NCBI GenBank assembly: GCA_002733865.1
Contig: NVXM01000001.1
Coordinates: forward strand, 14,206 to 78,205
Reading direction: 5' to 3'
DNA from: Sphingopyxis sp.
Lineage (GTDB): Bacteria; Pseudomonadota; Alphaproteobacteria; Sphingomonadales; Sphingomonadaceae
Length of the DNA stretch: 64,000 bases
Part shown: in pieces, positions 24,063-35,388 of the stretch
Layout: each line of letters starts with the position of its first letter
Numbering within the stretch: the stretch's first letter is position 1
Translations under genes and position numbers: made by a program
The notes under the pieces: generated by a model
What the model was told of the DNA's origin: nothing
What the model saw: only the letters and a program-made list of their open reading frames with translations
Databases searched by the model: none

Positions 24063-25274
24063 TTGATATTGAATATTTTAATCATCCTGTCGGTGATCGC
24101 TACCGGCTTGTTGTTGCTCGCGCCACGCCTGTCAAAATCTCCAGTCTGGCGCGCGACGGTGACGCCGCTGGCATCGATCATCGGCAGCGGTTTTCTGGTA
24201 CTCGCACCGATTCTGGTCTCGGATTACGGCTACATCGCCCCACTGATCATGGCCGGACTGTGCCTCGGTGCCTTTCTGTTCGGATCGGCAATCCGGTTCA
24301 ACATCCTCTATCGCAACGTCGACGACCCGGTTCAGGATGATGGAATCGACCGGCTGGAGCTGGCCGCCTCCTGGGCGCTGGTTTTCGCATTCACCATTTC
24401 GGTCGGCTATTATCTCAACCTGTTCGGGGCGTTCGGCGTCAGCCTGACCAGCTTCGACAGTCCGGCCAATGCCAAGCTGCTGACCTCAATCATCTATATC
24501 CTGATCCTGATCGTCGGCTGGACCCACGGGTTCAGGGCGCTGGAGAAAATGGAATATAGCGCGGTCACGCTGAAGCTGGCGATCATCGTCGGGCTGCTGG
24601 TAGGCCTGACCTGGTATTTCTACCAGAAGGCGAGCGCCGGAACCTTGTTCCTCCATCCGCCGGTGCTGTCCGGCTGGCCAGCGATCACTCTCGCCTTCGG
24701 CCTGATCATCACCGTGCAGGGCTTTGAAACCTCGCGCTATCTCGGCCATAATTATGATGCAGCCACCCGGATAAAGTCGATGCGACTGGCGCAGTTCGTC
24801 AGCGCGGCGATCTACATGGTCTATATCGGCCTGTTCGCCTATAGTTTCGAGCGCGAGCAATTTGCCCTGACCGAGACCGCGATTATCGACATGATGGGGA
24901 TCATCACCCCGATTTTGCCGCTGCTGCTGGTCGCTGCCGCGCTGGCCGCGCAGTTCAGCGCCGCGATCGCCGACACCAGTGGCTCGGGCGGGCTGATCGA
25001 GGAGCTGACCAAAGGCAAGATCAAGGCGCGCACCGGCTATGCGATATTGGTCGGGATCGGTCTTTTCATGACCTGGAGCGTCAATATCTTCCAGATCATC
25101 GCTTATGCCAGCCGTGCTTTTGCGCTCTATTACACGCTGCAATCGGTGATTGCGGCCCGGCGCGCTTTTCTGATCAAGGGGCACCGGCTCAAGGGCTTTG
25201 GCTTCGTGCTGCTGGCGATACTCGGGATACTGATCGTCCTGTTCGGCAATGATGTCGAATCGTCAAACGGCTGA
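24063..25274 (+). CDS. APC-superfamily-like integral membrane transporter
   Basis: The 403-residue protein has about eleven hydrophobic segments spread along its length and the glycine-rich GSGFLVLAP in the first third, as in amino acid/polyamine/organocation and SSS-like carriers. I cannot assign a subfamily or substrate. The predicted start is TTG (24063) with no strong ribosome site; no ATG occurs in frame for another 60 codons, which would remove two helices. It follows the TonB receptor, so the pair could act at outer and inner membrane on one substrate. Confidence 0.75.
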   Translation: MILNILIILSVIATGLLLLAPRLSKSPVWRATVTPLASIIGSGFLVLAPILVSDYGYIAPLIMAGLCLGAFLFGSAIRFNILYRNVDDPVQDDGIDRLELAASWALVFAFTISVGYYLNLFGAFGVSLTSFDSPANAKLLTSIIYILILIVGWTHGFRALEKMEYSAVTLKLAIIVGLLVGLTWYFYQKASAGTLFLHPPVLSGWPAITLAFGLIITVQGFETSRYLGHNYDAATRIKSMRLAQFVSAAIYMVYIGLFAYSFEREQFALTETAIIDMMGIITPILPLLLVAAALAAQFSAAIADTSGSGGLIEELTKGKIKARTGYAILVGIGLFMTWSVNIFQIIAYASRAFALYYTLQSVIAARRAFLIKGHRLKGFGFVLLAILGILIVLFGNDVESSNG

Positions 25275-25399
25275 ACCCTTTTGGCCGCGATTAGGGCTGC
25301 CAGTCCGGGTTCTGAAGCACCACTGACACCAAAGAGCACCGTGTCACATCTCCCAGATTGCCCAGCGAAGGCAGGCTGGCCAATGCGACAAAATGATGA

Positions 25400-26299
25400 T
25401 CAGTCGATGACCCCTCGGCTCCGCGCCTGCCGATAGGTGCCGAGGATGCGCACCATATTGCAGTGGAAAGCGAGTTCCGCGAGCGCTGCGTCAACCTTCG
25501 GATCACCGGGTGCGCCTTCGATGTCGGTGTAAAATTCGGTCGCTGCGAAGCTGCTGCCCTGCTGATAGCTTTCGAGCTTGGTCATATTGACGCCATTGGT
25601 GGCAAAGCAACCAAGTGCCTTATACAGCGCTGCCGGGATGTTTTTGACCTCAAAAATGAAGGTCGTCATCAGCGGGCCACCGGCTTCCGGCAGCGCCGCT
25701 TCCGGGGCCAGCACGACGAAGCGCGTGATGTTGTTAGGCGCATCCTCGATCGCTTCCTCCACGGGCTGCAGCCCGTAAATCTGCGCCGCGAGCGGAGGGG
25801 CGATAGCTGCGGCATGCGGATCATCGTGCTGCGCGACAAAGGCTGCAGCAGCAGCCGTGTCGGCATAGGCGACCGGGATGATCCCGCGCTTGCGCAGGTA
25901 GTGGCGACACTGGCCGAGCGCCTGCGGGTGGCTCATCGCGGTGTGGATCTCGGCATCGGCGGAGCGGGCCATCAGGCAATGGCGGATCGGCATGAAATAT
26001 TCGTCCACAATATGGAGACCTGATTCGGGCAGCAAAAAATGGATATCCGCAACCCGGCCATGCAGCGAATTTTCGATCGGAATAATCGCGCTTCCTGCCT
26101 TGCCATGCTTCACCGCATCGATCGCGTCTTCGAAGGAAAAGCAGGGGACCGGCAAGCCGTCCGGCGCATAATCGAGCGCCGCGAGATGAGAATTGGCGCC
26201 CGGCGCGCCTTGAAATGCAATCGCTTTCTCCGGCTGTTCAGCGCCTTTTTCGGCCATTTTCAAGACCATACCCAATGCGTTTTTCGGAAAGCTGTCCAT
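25400..26299 (-). CDS. pheA: Prephenate dehydratase
   Basis: The enzyme turns prephenate into phenylpyruvate in phenylalanine synthesis. The 299-residue monofunctional protein has a periplasmic-binding-like catalytic domain (about 25-205), with AFQGAPGANSH at the start and the catalytic NNITRFVVL. A C-terminal ACT domain (about 210-290) includes NIPAALYKAL and the ESYQQGSS variant of the ESRP phenylalanine-binding motif. No chorismate mutase domain is fused. ATG 26299 is preferred (AGAGGGA upstream). It is divergent from the cytochrome c gene. Confidence 0.95.
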   Translation of the reverse strand: MDSFPKNALGMVLKMAEKGAEQPEKAIAFQGAPGANSHLAALDYAPDGLPVPCFSFEDAIDAVKHGKAGSAIIPIENSLHGRVADIHFLLPESGLHIVDEYFMPIRHCLMARSADAEIHTAMSHPQALGQCRHYLRKRGIIPVAYADTAAAAAFVAQHDDPHAAAIAPPLAAQIYGLQPVEEAIEDAPNNITRFVVLAPEAALPEAGGPLMTTFIFEVKNIPAALYKALGCFATNGVNMTKLESYQQGSSFAATEFYTDIEGAPGDPKVDAALAELAFHCNMVRILGTYRQARSRGVID

Positions 26300-26509
26300 T
26301 TCGTCCCTCTTGTCGCTGCTCCGATAGTCGAACGGCATGCAGCGGGGCAAGAGCGAAGTAGCCTGCCGATCCGGGTCCAGGCCATTTTGTATCGCGGTCG
26401 GCACAAATTACGCCAATTGAGGCCTTGCGTTGCTCCTTCCTGCTCTTTACAGACAGCACAAATTTGGCAGGCCCTTGGCCGCCGCTCACTCAGGGGTTTG
26501 AGACAATTT

Positions 26510-27145
26510 ATGAGCAACAATAACACCATTGCAGGTTGGGTACTGGCTGGCGGCATCGCGGCTCTGGGTTTTTCGATTGTCAGCGGCAAATATTTCCACG
26601 CCGGCAAACATGAGCGCCCCGAAGTGATGGGCTATGTCATTGAAGGCGTCGAATCCTCCGACGGCGCTGCGGATACCGGCCCGTCGATCGAAGCGCTGCT
26701 GCAGACCGCTGATATCGCAGCGGGCGAAAAGGTGTTTGGCAAATGTGCGGCGTGCCACACGATCAACCAGGGCGGCGCCAATGGTATCGGCCCCAATCTC
26801 TGGGCGTCCATGGGCAAGCCGCATGGCCATGTCGCCGGCTTCGCCTATAGCGATGCGCTGAAAAGCGTCCCGGGCAACTGGGACTGGACCAGCATGAACG
26901 CCTGGCTCACCTCGCCCCGCGCTTATGCGCCGGGTACGAAAATGACCTTTGCCGGCCTCGGCAAGGCAGAAGACCGGGCCAACCTGATGGTCTATCTGAA
27001 TGCGCAAGGCTCCAATCTGCCCCTGCCGGCTGCTCCGGTTGCGGAAGAAGAAGACGCGGCTGAAGAAGGAGCCGAAGCGACGCTAGAGGCCGGTCCTGAA
27101 GAAGAAGCCTCAGTAGCGGACGAAAGCAACGCTGCGGACGAATAA
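26510..27145 (+). CDS. Membrane-anchored cytochrome c with acidic C-terminal tail
   Basis: The 211-residue protein has an uncleaved-looking N-terminal membrane helix (about 7-24), a short linker, and one class I cytochrome c domain (about 70-170) with CAACH haem binding and the axial methionine in PGTKMTFAGL. It resembles membrane-bound c552/CycM-type electron carriers that link the bc1 complex to terminal oxidases. After the haem domain there is an unusual tail of nearly 40 residues composed mainly of Glu, Asp and Ala. The ATG at 26510 discards a long upstream frame antisense to pheA. Confidence 0.92.
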   Translation: MSNNNTIAGWVLAGGIAALGFSIVSGKYFHAGKHERPEVMGYVIEGVESSDGAADTGPSIEALLQTADIAAGEKVFGKCAACHTINQGGANGIGPNLWASMGKPHGHVAGFAYSDALKSVPGNWDWTSMNAWLTSPRAYAPGTKMTFAGLGKAEDRANLMVYLNAQGSNLPLPAAPVAEEEDAAEEGAEATLEAGPEEEASVADESNAADE

Positions 27146-27166
27146 TCGGCTAATAATCGGGTGGCG

Positions 27167-28039
27167 CTAGTCGCAATCCAGCCCGTAAAATTCGGTAATG
27201 ATATTCCAGGCCTCGTCGGCGGTTTCGACGAACTGAAACAGGTTCAGGTCGTCACGACCGATGGTGCCTTCCTCGGCCAGCGCCTCGAAATTGATCACCC
27301 GGTTCCAGAAGGCTTCGCCAAACAGCAAAATCGGAAGCTTGTCCATTTTGCCGGTCTGCACCAGAGTGACCAGCTCCAGAAACTCATCCAGCGTCCCGAA
27401 ACCGCCCGGAAACACCGCAACCGCCCTGGCGCGCAACAGAAAGTGCATCTTGCGTAGCGCGAAATAGTGAAACTGAAAACTGAGCGACGGCGTCACATAT
27501 TCATTCGGCGCTTGCTCGTGCGGCAAAACGATATTGAGTCCGATCGACTCCTTGCCGGCATCGGCAGCACCGCGATTGGCCGCTTCCATAATTGATGGAC
27601 CGCCGCCGGAGCAGACAACAAAGTCCCGCTTGCCATTGGCCGAAAGGCCGCAAGCACTCGCCAGCCGGGCCAGCTCGCGGGCTTCGTCATAATATTTGGC
27701 TTTTTCCTTCAACCGCTCCGCTATTTTCCGGGATTCGTCATCCTCTGCCAGCTCGATCAGCGCATCCGCCTTGCTCGGCTCAGGGATGCGGGCGGACCCG
27801 TACATGACCAAGGTTGAACCAATGCCAGCTTCGTCGAGCAGCATCTCGGGCTTTAGCAGTTCAAGCTGAAACCTGACCGGACGCAGTTCTTCGCGGAGCA
27901 GGAACTCCGTGTCCTGAAAAGCCAGTCGATAGGCAGGATCACGCGTCTGGGCAGTACCGATGTCGGCCTTCTCGGCAAATTCGGCTTCTTGCTTTGCGTG
28001 GTAGAAACGACGGTCGTGGAGATCTTTATTGGTCATCAA
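27167..28039 (-). CDS. LOG family protein (nucleotide 5'-monophosphate phosphoribohydrolase)
   Basis: The 290-residue protein carries the LOG signature: SGGGPSIMEAANRGA and PGGFGTLDEFLE. LOG enzymes cleave the N-glycosidic bond of nucleoside monophosphates, including cytokinin ribotides. The N-terminal 75 residues before the Rossmann core form an extension typical of the longer TIGR00730-like bacterial members. It is convergent with the cytochrome c gene. In a free-living bacterium a role in nucleotide salvage is as likely as cytokinin formation. Confidence 0.9.
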   Translation of the reverse strand: MMTNKDLHDRRFYHAKQEAEFAEKADIGTAQTRDPAYRLAFQDTEFLLREELRPVRFQLELLKPEMLLDEAGIGSTLVMYGSARIPEPSKADALIELAEDDESRKIAERLKEKAKYYDEARELARLASACGLSANGKRDFVVCSGGGPSIMEAANRGAADAGKESIGLNIVLPHEQAPNEYVTPSLSFQFHYFALRKMHFLLRARAVAVFPGGFGTLDEFLELVTLVQTGKMDKLPILLFGEAFWNRVINFEALAEEGTIGRDDLNLFQFVETADEAWNIITEFYGLDCD

Positions 28040-28085
28040 CTCGCCCTAAAGCAAAGATTTGGGGCTGACCAGAGGCCTTATCGCT

Positions 28086-28775
28086 CTACCGGCAATATCC
28101 ATTCCCGCTCATGTCGAAGTGGAAATGATTGCGGTGGGCAGCGTTGTAATTTGGCCCCAGAACCGTGCCGAAACGCTTGCAGGCGCTATTGTGGATAGCG
28201 GTCAGAAACTGCATTTCCCGGTGTCCGCTTTTCCAATTATTTTCGACGGATATCCGCCTGCCATCGTTGAGCACGAAAGCCGATACATCAATGGCATTGG
28301 CATGAGCATGTTCCGACAACTTGCCCGATCCGGCAATATTGCGACAACTGTAACTGCCCATGGTTTCAATCCGCTTCAGATCACTGCCAAGATATTGGCG
28401 CGCTGCGCGCTTCACGGCATATTCTGTCCAGGCAGCAAATTTTTCCGCCAGTTCGCACTTGACCGGTCCGAGATTGGTTACATCGGCCCCGACATCAAGC
28501 AGTTTGATGCTGTCAATCTGACTGCAGCCACCGCTGAACTGGCGGTTTGGCAATGGCGAAAAACGCACATTGGCCTTCCCCAGTTCGCTGAAGCACTGGC
28601 GAGCAGACGGGCTCGGATCAAACGCACCGAGGCCGGCGGACGTTGAGGGGCGCTGCGCCTGATCTCCCCGACCACCCGGGATGGCACCACATGCGGTCAT
28701 CATTAATGACACAGCGGCCAGACCAAATATGCTACGGATCACGTCAGATTTCTGTTTTCTCAGTCTCATTCTCAA
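28086..28775 (-). CDS. Extensin-like family lipoprotein
   Basis: The 229-residue protein has a basic N-terminus and hydrophobic signal ending in a probable lipobox (LMMTACG, Cys 29), then the extensin-like C-terminal domain (PF06904), with SEHAHANAIDVSAF and the final HRNHFHFD. The histidine/aspartate pattern is that of LAS-type peptidases (VanY/D-Ala-D-Ala carboxypeptidase fold), so a murein-related activity is plausible, although the family name comes from plants. It stands alone, with a 231-bp gap before the next gene. Confidence 0.88.
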   Translation of the reverse strand: MRMRLRKQKSDVIRSIFGLAAVSLMMTACGAIPGGRGDQAQRPSTSAGLGAFDPSPSARQCFSELGKANVRFSPLPNRQFSGGCSQIDSIKLLDVGADVTNLGPVKCELAEKFAAWTEYAVKRAARQYLGSDLKRIETMGSYSCRNIAGSGKLSEHAHANAIDVSAFVLNDGRRISVENNWKSGHREMQFLTAIHNSACKRFGTVLGPNYNAAHRNHFHFDMSGNGYCR

Positions 28776-29006
28776 AAAATAGTCATCAGATGGTTAATAT
28801 CGGGCTAATAGGGAAAACAGGGGCGGCATTGCCGAGTTAGCGGCGAACTTCATCTGCGCTTTTCCAACACTCTCCCAGGGCTCCTAACTGCCATCGATGA
28901 TCACTCATCGCCTGACTTCGACACTGTTGTTGCGAACCCTTATCCTATATGGGAAAGAAGGAAATGAAGCGAAACGCTAGCCGAACTAGACTGGGAGAGG
29001 TTTATA

Positions 29007-29318
29007 ATGAAAAATTCCATATTGGCCGTCACAACACTTGCTATTCTGGCGACGGCAAGCTTGTCGGCTCCTGCCCTCGCGACGGGCAAGATGAGCTGCG
29101 ATGCGGGGCCTCAATCGGGCTGGAAAAGCAGGGCGGATCTAGAAGCCAGCCTGGTTCAACAAGGCTGGACAATTAAAAAGTCGAAGGTCGATGGCGGCTG
29201 CTATGAAGTATATGGCACTACGCCTGAAGGAGAGCGTGTTGAAGCCTATTTTCATCCGGTGACTCTTGAAAAACTGCTGGTTTCCCGACGCGGCGAAATA
29301 TTGTTTCGAAAGAAATAG
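29007..29318 (+). CDS. Secreted PepSY-domain-like protein
   Basis: The 103-residue product starts with a signal peptide (about 1-25, ending PALATG) and continues as a single PepSY-like alpha-beta module: SRADLEASLVQQGW, then KVDGGCYEVYGTTPEGERVEAYFHPVT. Such small periplasmic proteins are often linked to envelope stress or protease control. Two cysteines could make one disulfide. GGGAGAGG precedes the ATG. There is no evident operon partner; serC follows after a leader RNA. Confidence 0.78.
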   Translation: MKNSILAVTTLAILATASLSAPALATGKMSCDAGPQSGWKSRADLEASLVQQGWTIKKSKVDGGCYEVYGTTPEGERVEAYFHPVTLEKLLVSRRGEILFRKK

Positions 29319-29373
29319 CTGGTTACATTCGCAACCAGAAATGCGCTTGACATGCTGCGTTGCAACAGACAAA

Positions 29374-29427
29374 GCGGCGCTGGGCCACGCGGTCCCAACG
29401 CCGCGCGAGCTCTCTGTAAGGAGAAGC
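29374..29427 (+). ncRNA. serC leader RNA motif (two hairpins)
   Basis: Immediately before serC are two hairpins. The first is GCGGCG-c-TGGG (29374-29384) pairing with CCCA-a-CGCCGC (29394-29404). The second, GC-TCTC...GAGA-a-GC (29409-29427), contains the ribosome site AGGAGA. Position and architecture fit the serC RNA motif described upstream of serC in alphaproteobacteria, a presumed cis-regulatory element. The second stem would hide the ribosome site, which suggests translational control. Confidence 0.7.
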
Positions 29428-29433
29428 GTTTTA

Positions 29434-30606
29434 ATGACTGATACGACTATACCGACGCCTGAGTTGCGTCCAGACTGCCCGAATTTCTCTTCGGGTCCGA
29501 CCGCCAAATTCCCCGGCTGGTCCCTCGACAAAATCAACACCATCGCCATGGGCCGCTCGCATCGCAGCGCCACCGGCAAGGCAAGGCTGAAATATGCTAT
29601 TGACCTGAGCCGCGAACTGCTCGGCATTCCCGACGACTATCTGATAGGCATTGTCCCGGCTTCCGATACCGGAGCCGTCGAACTGGCGATGTGGAATATG
29701 CTCGGTGCGCGACCGGTGACGGTTGCTGCTTGGGAAAGCTTTGGCAATGTCTGGATTCAGGATGCGGTCAAGCAGCTGAAGCTGGAAAATCTGACCGTCC
29801 TCGATGCCGACTATGGCGAGATCCCCGACCTGACGACGATCGACAAGGGTGATGACGTGGTTTTCACCTGGAACGGCACGACGTCGGGCGCAAAAATTCC
29901 CGATACGGACTGGATTGCCGATGACCGCGAAGGCGTGACCATCAATGACGCGACCAGCGCCGTTTTTGCCCAGCCGATGGACTGGTCGAAGCTCGACGCC
30001 ACCACCTATAGCTGGCAGAAGGTCATGGGATCGGAAGCCGGCCACGGGATGCTGATCCTGAGCCCGCGCGCCGTCGAGCGGATCGAAAGCTATTCGCCGT
30101 CCTGGCCGCTGCCAAAGATCTTCCGGGTGAAAAAGGGCGACAAGCTCAACACTGCGATTTTTGAAGGGGCGACGATCAACACACCGTCACTGCTGGCGAC
30201 CGAAGACTATATTGCTTCGCTGGAATGGGCGAAATCAATCGGCGGTCTGGCGGAGTTGCATGCCCGTGCCGATCGCAACGCCAAGATAGTGCACGACTGG
30301 CTCGAAGCCATGCCATGGATGCGCAATATGGTGAGCGATCCGGCAAAATGGACAAACACTGGCGTATGCATGGTGTTCCAGGGCGACTGGTATGATGGTC
30401 TCGACGATGAGGCCAAAGCCTCTGTGCCGAAGAAGATCGCCGGCATGCTCGAAAAAATGGACGTCGCCTACGATTTCAACGGCTATCGAGATGCGCCACC
30501 TTCGCTACGCATCTGGTGCGGATCGACCGTCGAGGAAGAAGATGTTCGCCGTCTGCTGACGTGGATCGAATGGGCTTTTGCTCAGGTGAAATCCGAACTT
30601 TCCTAG
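29434..30606 (+). CDS. serC: Phosphoserine aminotransferase SerC
   Basis: SerC converts 3-phosphohydroxypyruvate to phosphoserine with glutamate (PLP enzyme). The 390-residue protein shows the N-terminal NFSSGPTAKFPGW, the SHRS phosphate-contact segment and the PLP-lysine region SWQKVMGSEAGHG. It is of the longer type common in alphaproteobacteria and methanogens. AAGGAGA precedes the ATG at 29434, within the leader hairpin. serA follows on the same strand after 105 bp, so the two probably form a serine-biosynthesis operon. Confidence 0.95.
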   Translation: MTDTTIPTPELRPDCPNFSSGPTAKFPGWSLDKINTIAMGRSHRSATGKARLKYAIDLSRELLGIPDDYLIGIVPASDTGAVELAMWNMLGARPVTVAAWESFGNVWIQDAVKQLKLENLTVLDADYGEIPDLTTIDKGDDVVFTWNGTTSGAKIPDTDWIADDREGVTINDATSAVFAQPMDWSKLDATTYSWQKVMGSEAGHGMLILSPRAVERIESYSPSWPLPKIFRVKKGDKLNTAIFEGATINTPSLLATEDYIASLEWAKSIGGLAELHARADRNAKIVHDWLEAMPWMRNMVSDPAKWTNTGVCMVFQGDWYDGLDDEAKASVPKKIAGMLEKMDVAYDFNGYRDAPPSLRIWCGSTVEEEDVRRLLTWIEWAFAQVKSELS

Positions 30607-30616
30607 CTTTTGAAGC

Positions 30617-30636
30617 GCCCCGGCAACCGCCGGGGC
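30617..30636 (+). terminator. GC hairpin between serC and serA
   Basis: GCCCCGGC (30617-30624) and GCCGGGGC (30629-30636) form a perfect 8-bp stem with an AACC loop, 11 nt after the serC stop. No T-run follows, so it is more likely an mRNA-stabilising or pausing structure than a full terminator. Confidence 0.45.
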
Positions 30637-30711
30637 CCAAAGCCATGTCCTAAATATGGGTTTGGAGGCCGCCCTGCGCTGGCCAGACAATACCGAGAAG
30701 GAATCCAGAAT

Positions 30712-32295
30712 ATGCCAAAAGTACTTATATCCGACAAAATGGACCCGAAAGCCGCAGAAATTTTTCGCGAGCGAGGTTGTGAAGTCGACGAGATCACCGG
30801 ACAAACGCCGGAAGAACTGATGAAGATTATCGGGGAATATGATGGTCTGGCCATTCGGTCTTCGACCACGGTCACGCCAGAGATACTGGCCGCAGCGACC
30901 AACCTCAAAGTCATCGGCCGTGCCGGCATCGGAGTCGACAATGTCGATATCCCGGCCGCGTCGGCCAAAGGCGTAGTCGTAATGAACACGCCGTTTGGCA
31001 ACAGCATTACCACTGCGGAACATGCGATCGCCCTGATGTTCGCTCTCGCTCGTCAGCTTCCCGCAGCCGATGCTTCTACCCAGGCCGGCAAATGGGAAAA
31101 ATCCAAGTTCATGGGTGTCGAACTGACCAACAAGACGCTGGGACTGATTGGAGCAGGCAATATTGGTTCGATCGTCGCGGAGCGTGCCATCGGCTTGCGT
31201 ATGAAGGTCGTGGCTTACGATCCCTTTCTGACCGAGGAGCGTGCGGTCGAAATGGGTGTAGAGAAAGTGTCGCTCGACGATCTTCTTGCCCGCGCCGACT
31301 TTATCACCATGCACACACCGCTTACAGATCAGACACGTAATATTCTGTCAGCCGAAGCCATTGCCAAGACCAAACCCGGTGTGCGGATCATCAATTGCGC
31401 CCGTGGCGGCCTGATCGACGAGGCCGCATTGAAGGAAGCCCTGGAATCGGGGCATGTCGCGGGTGCAGCGCTCGACGTGTATGCTCAGGAACCAGCGAAA
31501 GAAAACGCATTGTTCGGCACTCCGAACCTGGTTTGTACACCGCACCTCGGTGCTTCGACAAGCGAGGCCCAGGTCAATGTCGCAATTCAGGTCGCCGAGC
31601 AAATGGCGAACTATCTGGTCAATGGCGGCGTCGAGAATGCGCTGAACATGCCCAGCCTTTCGGCAGAACAGGCGCCGAAGCTGAAGCCCTATATGGCGCT
31701 TGCCACCCAATTGGGCTCTCTTGTCGGCCAACTCGCTGCCGACCAGATCAAGGGCGTTGCGGTCGAAGTCGAAGGCGCAGCGGCAGAGCTTGACCAGAAG
31801 CCGATTACAGCAGCGGTGCTCGCTGGCCTGATGCGGGCCTATAGCGACACGGTGAACATGGTCAATGCGCCCTATCTTGCGAAGGAACGGGGTCTCGATG
31901 TTCGCGAAATCCGCCATGAGCGCGAAGGCGACTATCACACCCTCGTCCGGGTTTCGGTAACGACCGAAGAAGGCGAAAAATCGGTGGCAGGGACGCTGTT
32001 CGGTTCCTCCGGTCCACGACTGGTCGAAATGTTCGGCATCAAGGTTGAAGCGGATCTGGAGGGCGATATGCTTTACGTCGTCAATCAGGATCAGCCCGGC
32101 TTTATCGGCAGCGTGGGTTCTACCCTTGGCGCAGCGGGCGTCAATATCGGTACATTCCACCTCGGTCGCCGCAGCGATGCGCCGGGCGGCGAGGCTGTTC
32201 TGCTGCTATCGATCGATTCGCCGGTGGAAGAGACAGTCTTGTGGTCGGTTTGCCAGCTGGAAGGTGTGAAGACGGTCAAGGCGCTGAAGTTTTGA
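30712..32295 (+). CDS. serA: D-3-phosphoglycerate dehydrogenase SerA (long form)
   Basis: SerA oxidises 3-phosphoglycerate, the first step of serine synthesis. The 527-residue protein has the D-isomer dehydrogenase core with NAD loop GAGNIG (147-152), catalytic H278 in TPHLGAST, an allosteric substrate-binding domain (about 315-450) and a C-terminal ACT domain (about 455-527), the long type I form. The ACT domain suggests feedback control by serine. Start at ATG 30712 with AGAAGGAA upstream. Confidence 0.96.
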   Translation: MPKVLISDKMDPKAAEIFRERGCEVDEITGQTPEELMKIIGEYDGLAIRSSTTVTPEILAAATNLKVIGRAGIGVDNVDIPAASAKGVVVMNTPFGNSITTAEHAIALMFALARQLPAADASTQAGKWEKSKFMGVELTNKTLGLIGAGNIGSIVAERAIGLRMKVVAYDPFLTEERAVEMGVEKVSLDDLLARADFITMHTPLTDQTRNILSAEAIAKTKPGVRIINCARGGLIDEAALKEALESGHVAGAALDVYAQEPAKENALFGTPNLVCTPHLGASTSEAQVNVAIQVAEQMANYLVNGGVENALNMPSLSAEQAPKLKPYMALATQLGSLVGQLAADQIKGVAVEVEGAAAELDQKPITAAVLAGLMRAYSDTVNMVNAPYLAKERGLDVREIRHEREGDYHTLVRVSVTTEEGEKSVAGTLFGSSGPRLVEMFGIKVEADLEGDMLYVVNQDQPGFIGSVGSTLGAAGVNIGTFHLGRRSDAPGGEAVLLLSIDSPVEETVLWSVCQLEGVKTVKALKF

Positions 32296-32360
32296 TCCGA
32301 TAGCAACCGAGCCAAGAAAAAAGATGGCCTGAGCCTCTGCTTGGGCTATGGAGCGTGGCC

Positions 32361-34779
<2,419 letters not shown>

Positions 34780-34797
34780 CGACAAGGAGGCATTGAA

Positions 34798-35382
34798 ATG
34801 CATATTGCGGTTTTATACGGTTCCTATCGGCAAGACCGCAACGGCATCAGCTACGCCCGATATCTTGCCAAAGCCTTCCAGGACGCGGGAGACCAGGTCG
34901 ATCTGATCGACGCGCAGGCAGTCGACCTCCCAATGCTTGACCGCATGTACAAGGAATATTCAGATGGTACCGCACCGGACTCGATGGAAGCAGTCGCAAC
35001 GATCATCAAAGCGGCCGATGCCTTTGTATTTGTCGCTGGCGAATATAATTGGGGCGTCCAGCCCGGACTGAAGAACCTCACGGACCATTTTCTGGAAGAG
35101 TGGTTCTGGCGGCCGGCGGCGATTGCCAGCTATTCCGCCGGACCGTTTGCCGGCATGCGTGCGATGATGCACTGGCGGGCAATATTGGGAGAGATGGGCA
35201 TGGTCGTCACGTCGACACCGCTGGCGCTTCCGGGCGTGCACAAGGCTTTCGACGAAGCAGGCGCACCCACCGGCGACGATGGCGAACGGCTGGAGCGCAA
35301 TTTCCCCAAATTTGCAGATGATCTGCGTTGGTGGGCTGAAGCCGCTCAGCTGCAGAGAGCCAACCGCGCACCGCCCTACTAG
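34798..35382 (+). CDS. NADPH-dependent FMN reductase family protein
   Basis: The 194-residue flavodoxin-like protein has the phosphate-binding start YGSYRQDRNG (8-17), the central PMLDRMYKEY and the FVFVAGEYNWGVQPGLKN segment typical of NADPH-dependent FMN or azo/quinone reductases. AAGGAGG precedes the ATG. It follows purA by 18 nt, so it is probably read from the same transcript, although no metabolic link is obvious. Substrate unknown. Confidence 0.9.
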   Translation: MHIAVLYGSYRQDRNGISYARYLAKAFQDAGDQVDLIDAQAVDLPMLDRMYKEYSDGTAPDSMEAVATIIKAADAFVFVAGEYNWGVQPGLKNLTDHFLEEWFWRPAAIASYSAGPFAGMRAMMHWRAILGEMGMVVTSTPLALPGVHKAFDEAGAPTGDDGERLERNFPKFADDLRWWAEAAQLQRANRAPPY

Positions 35383-35388
35383 CCGTTT

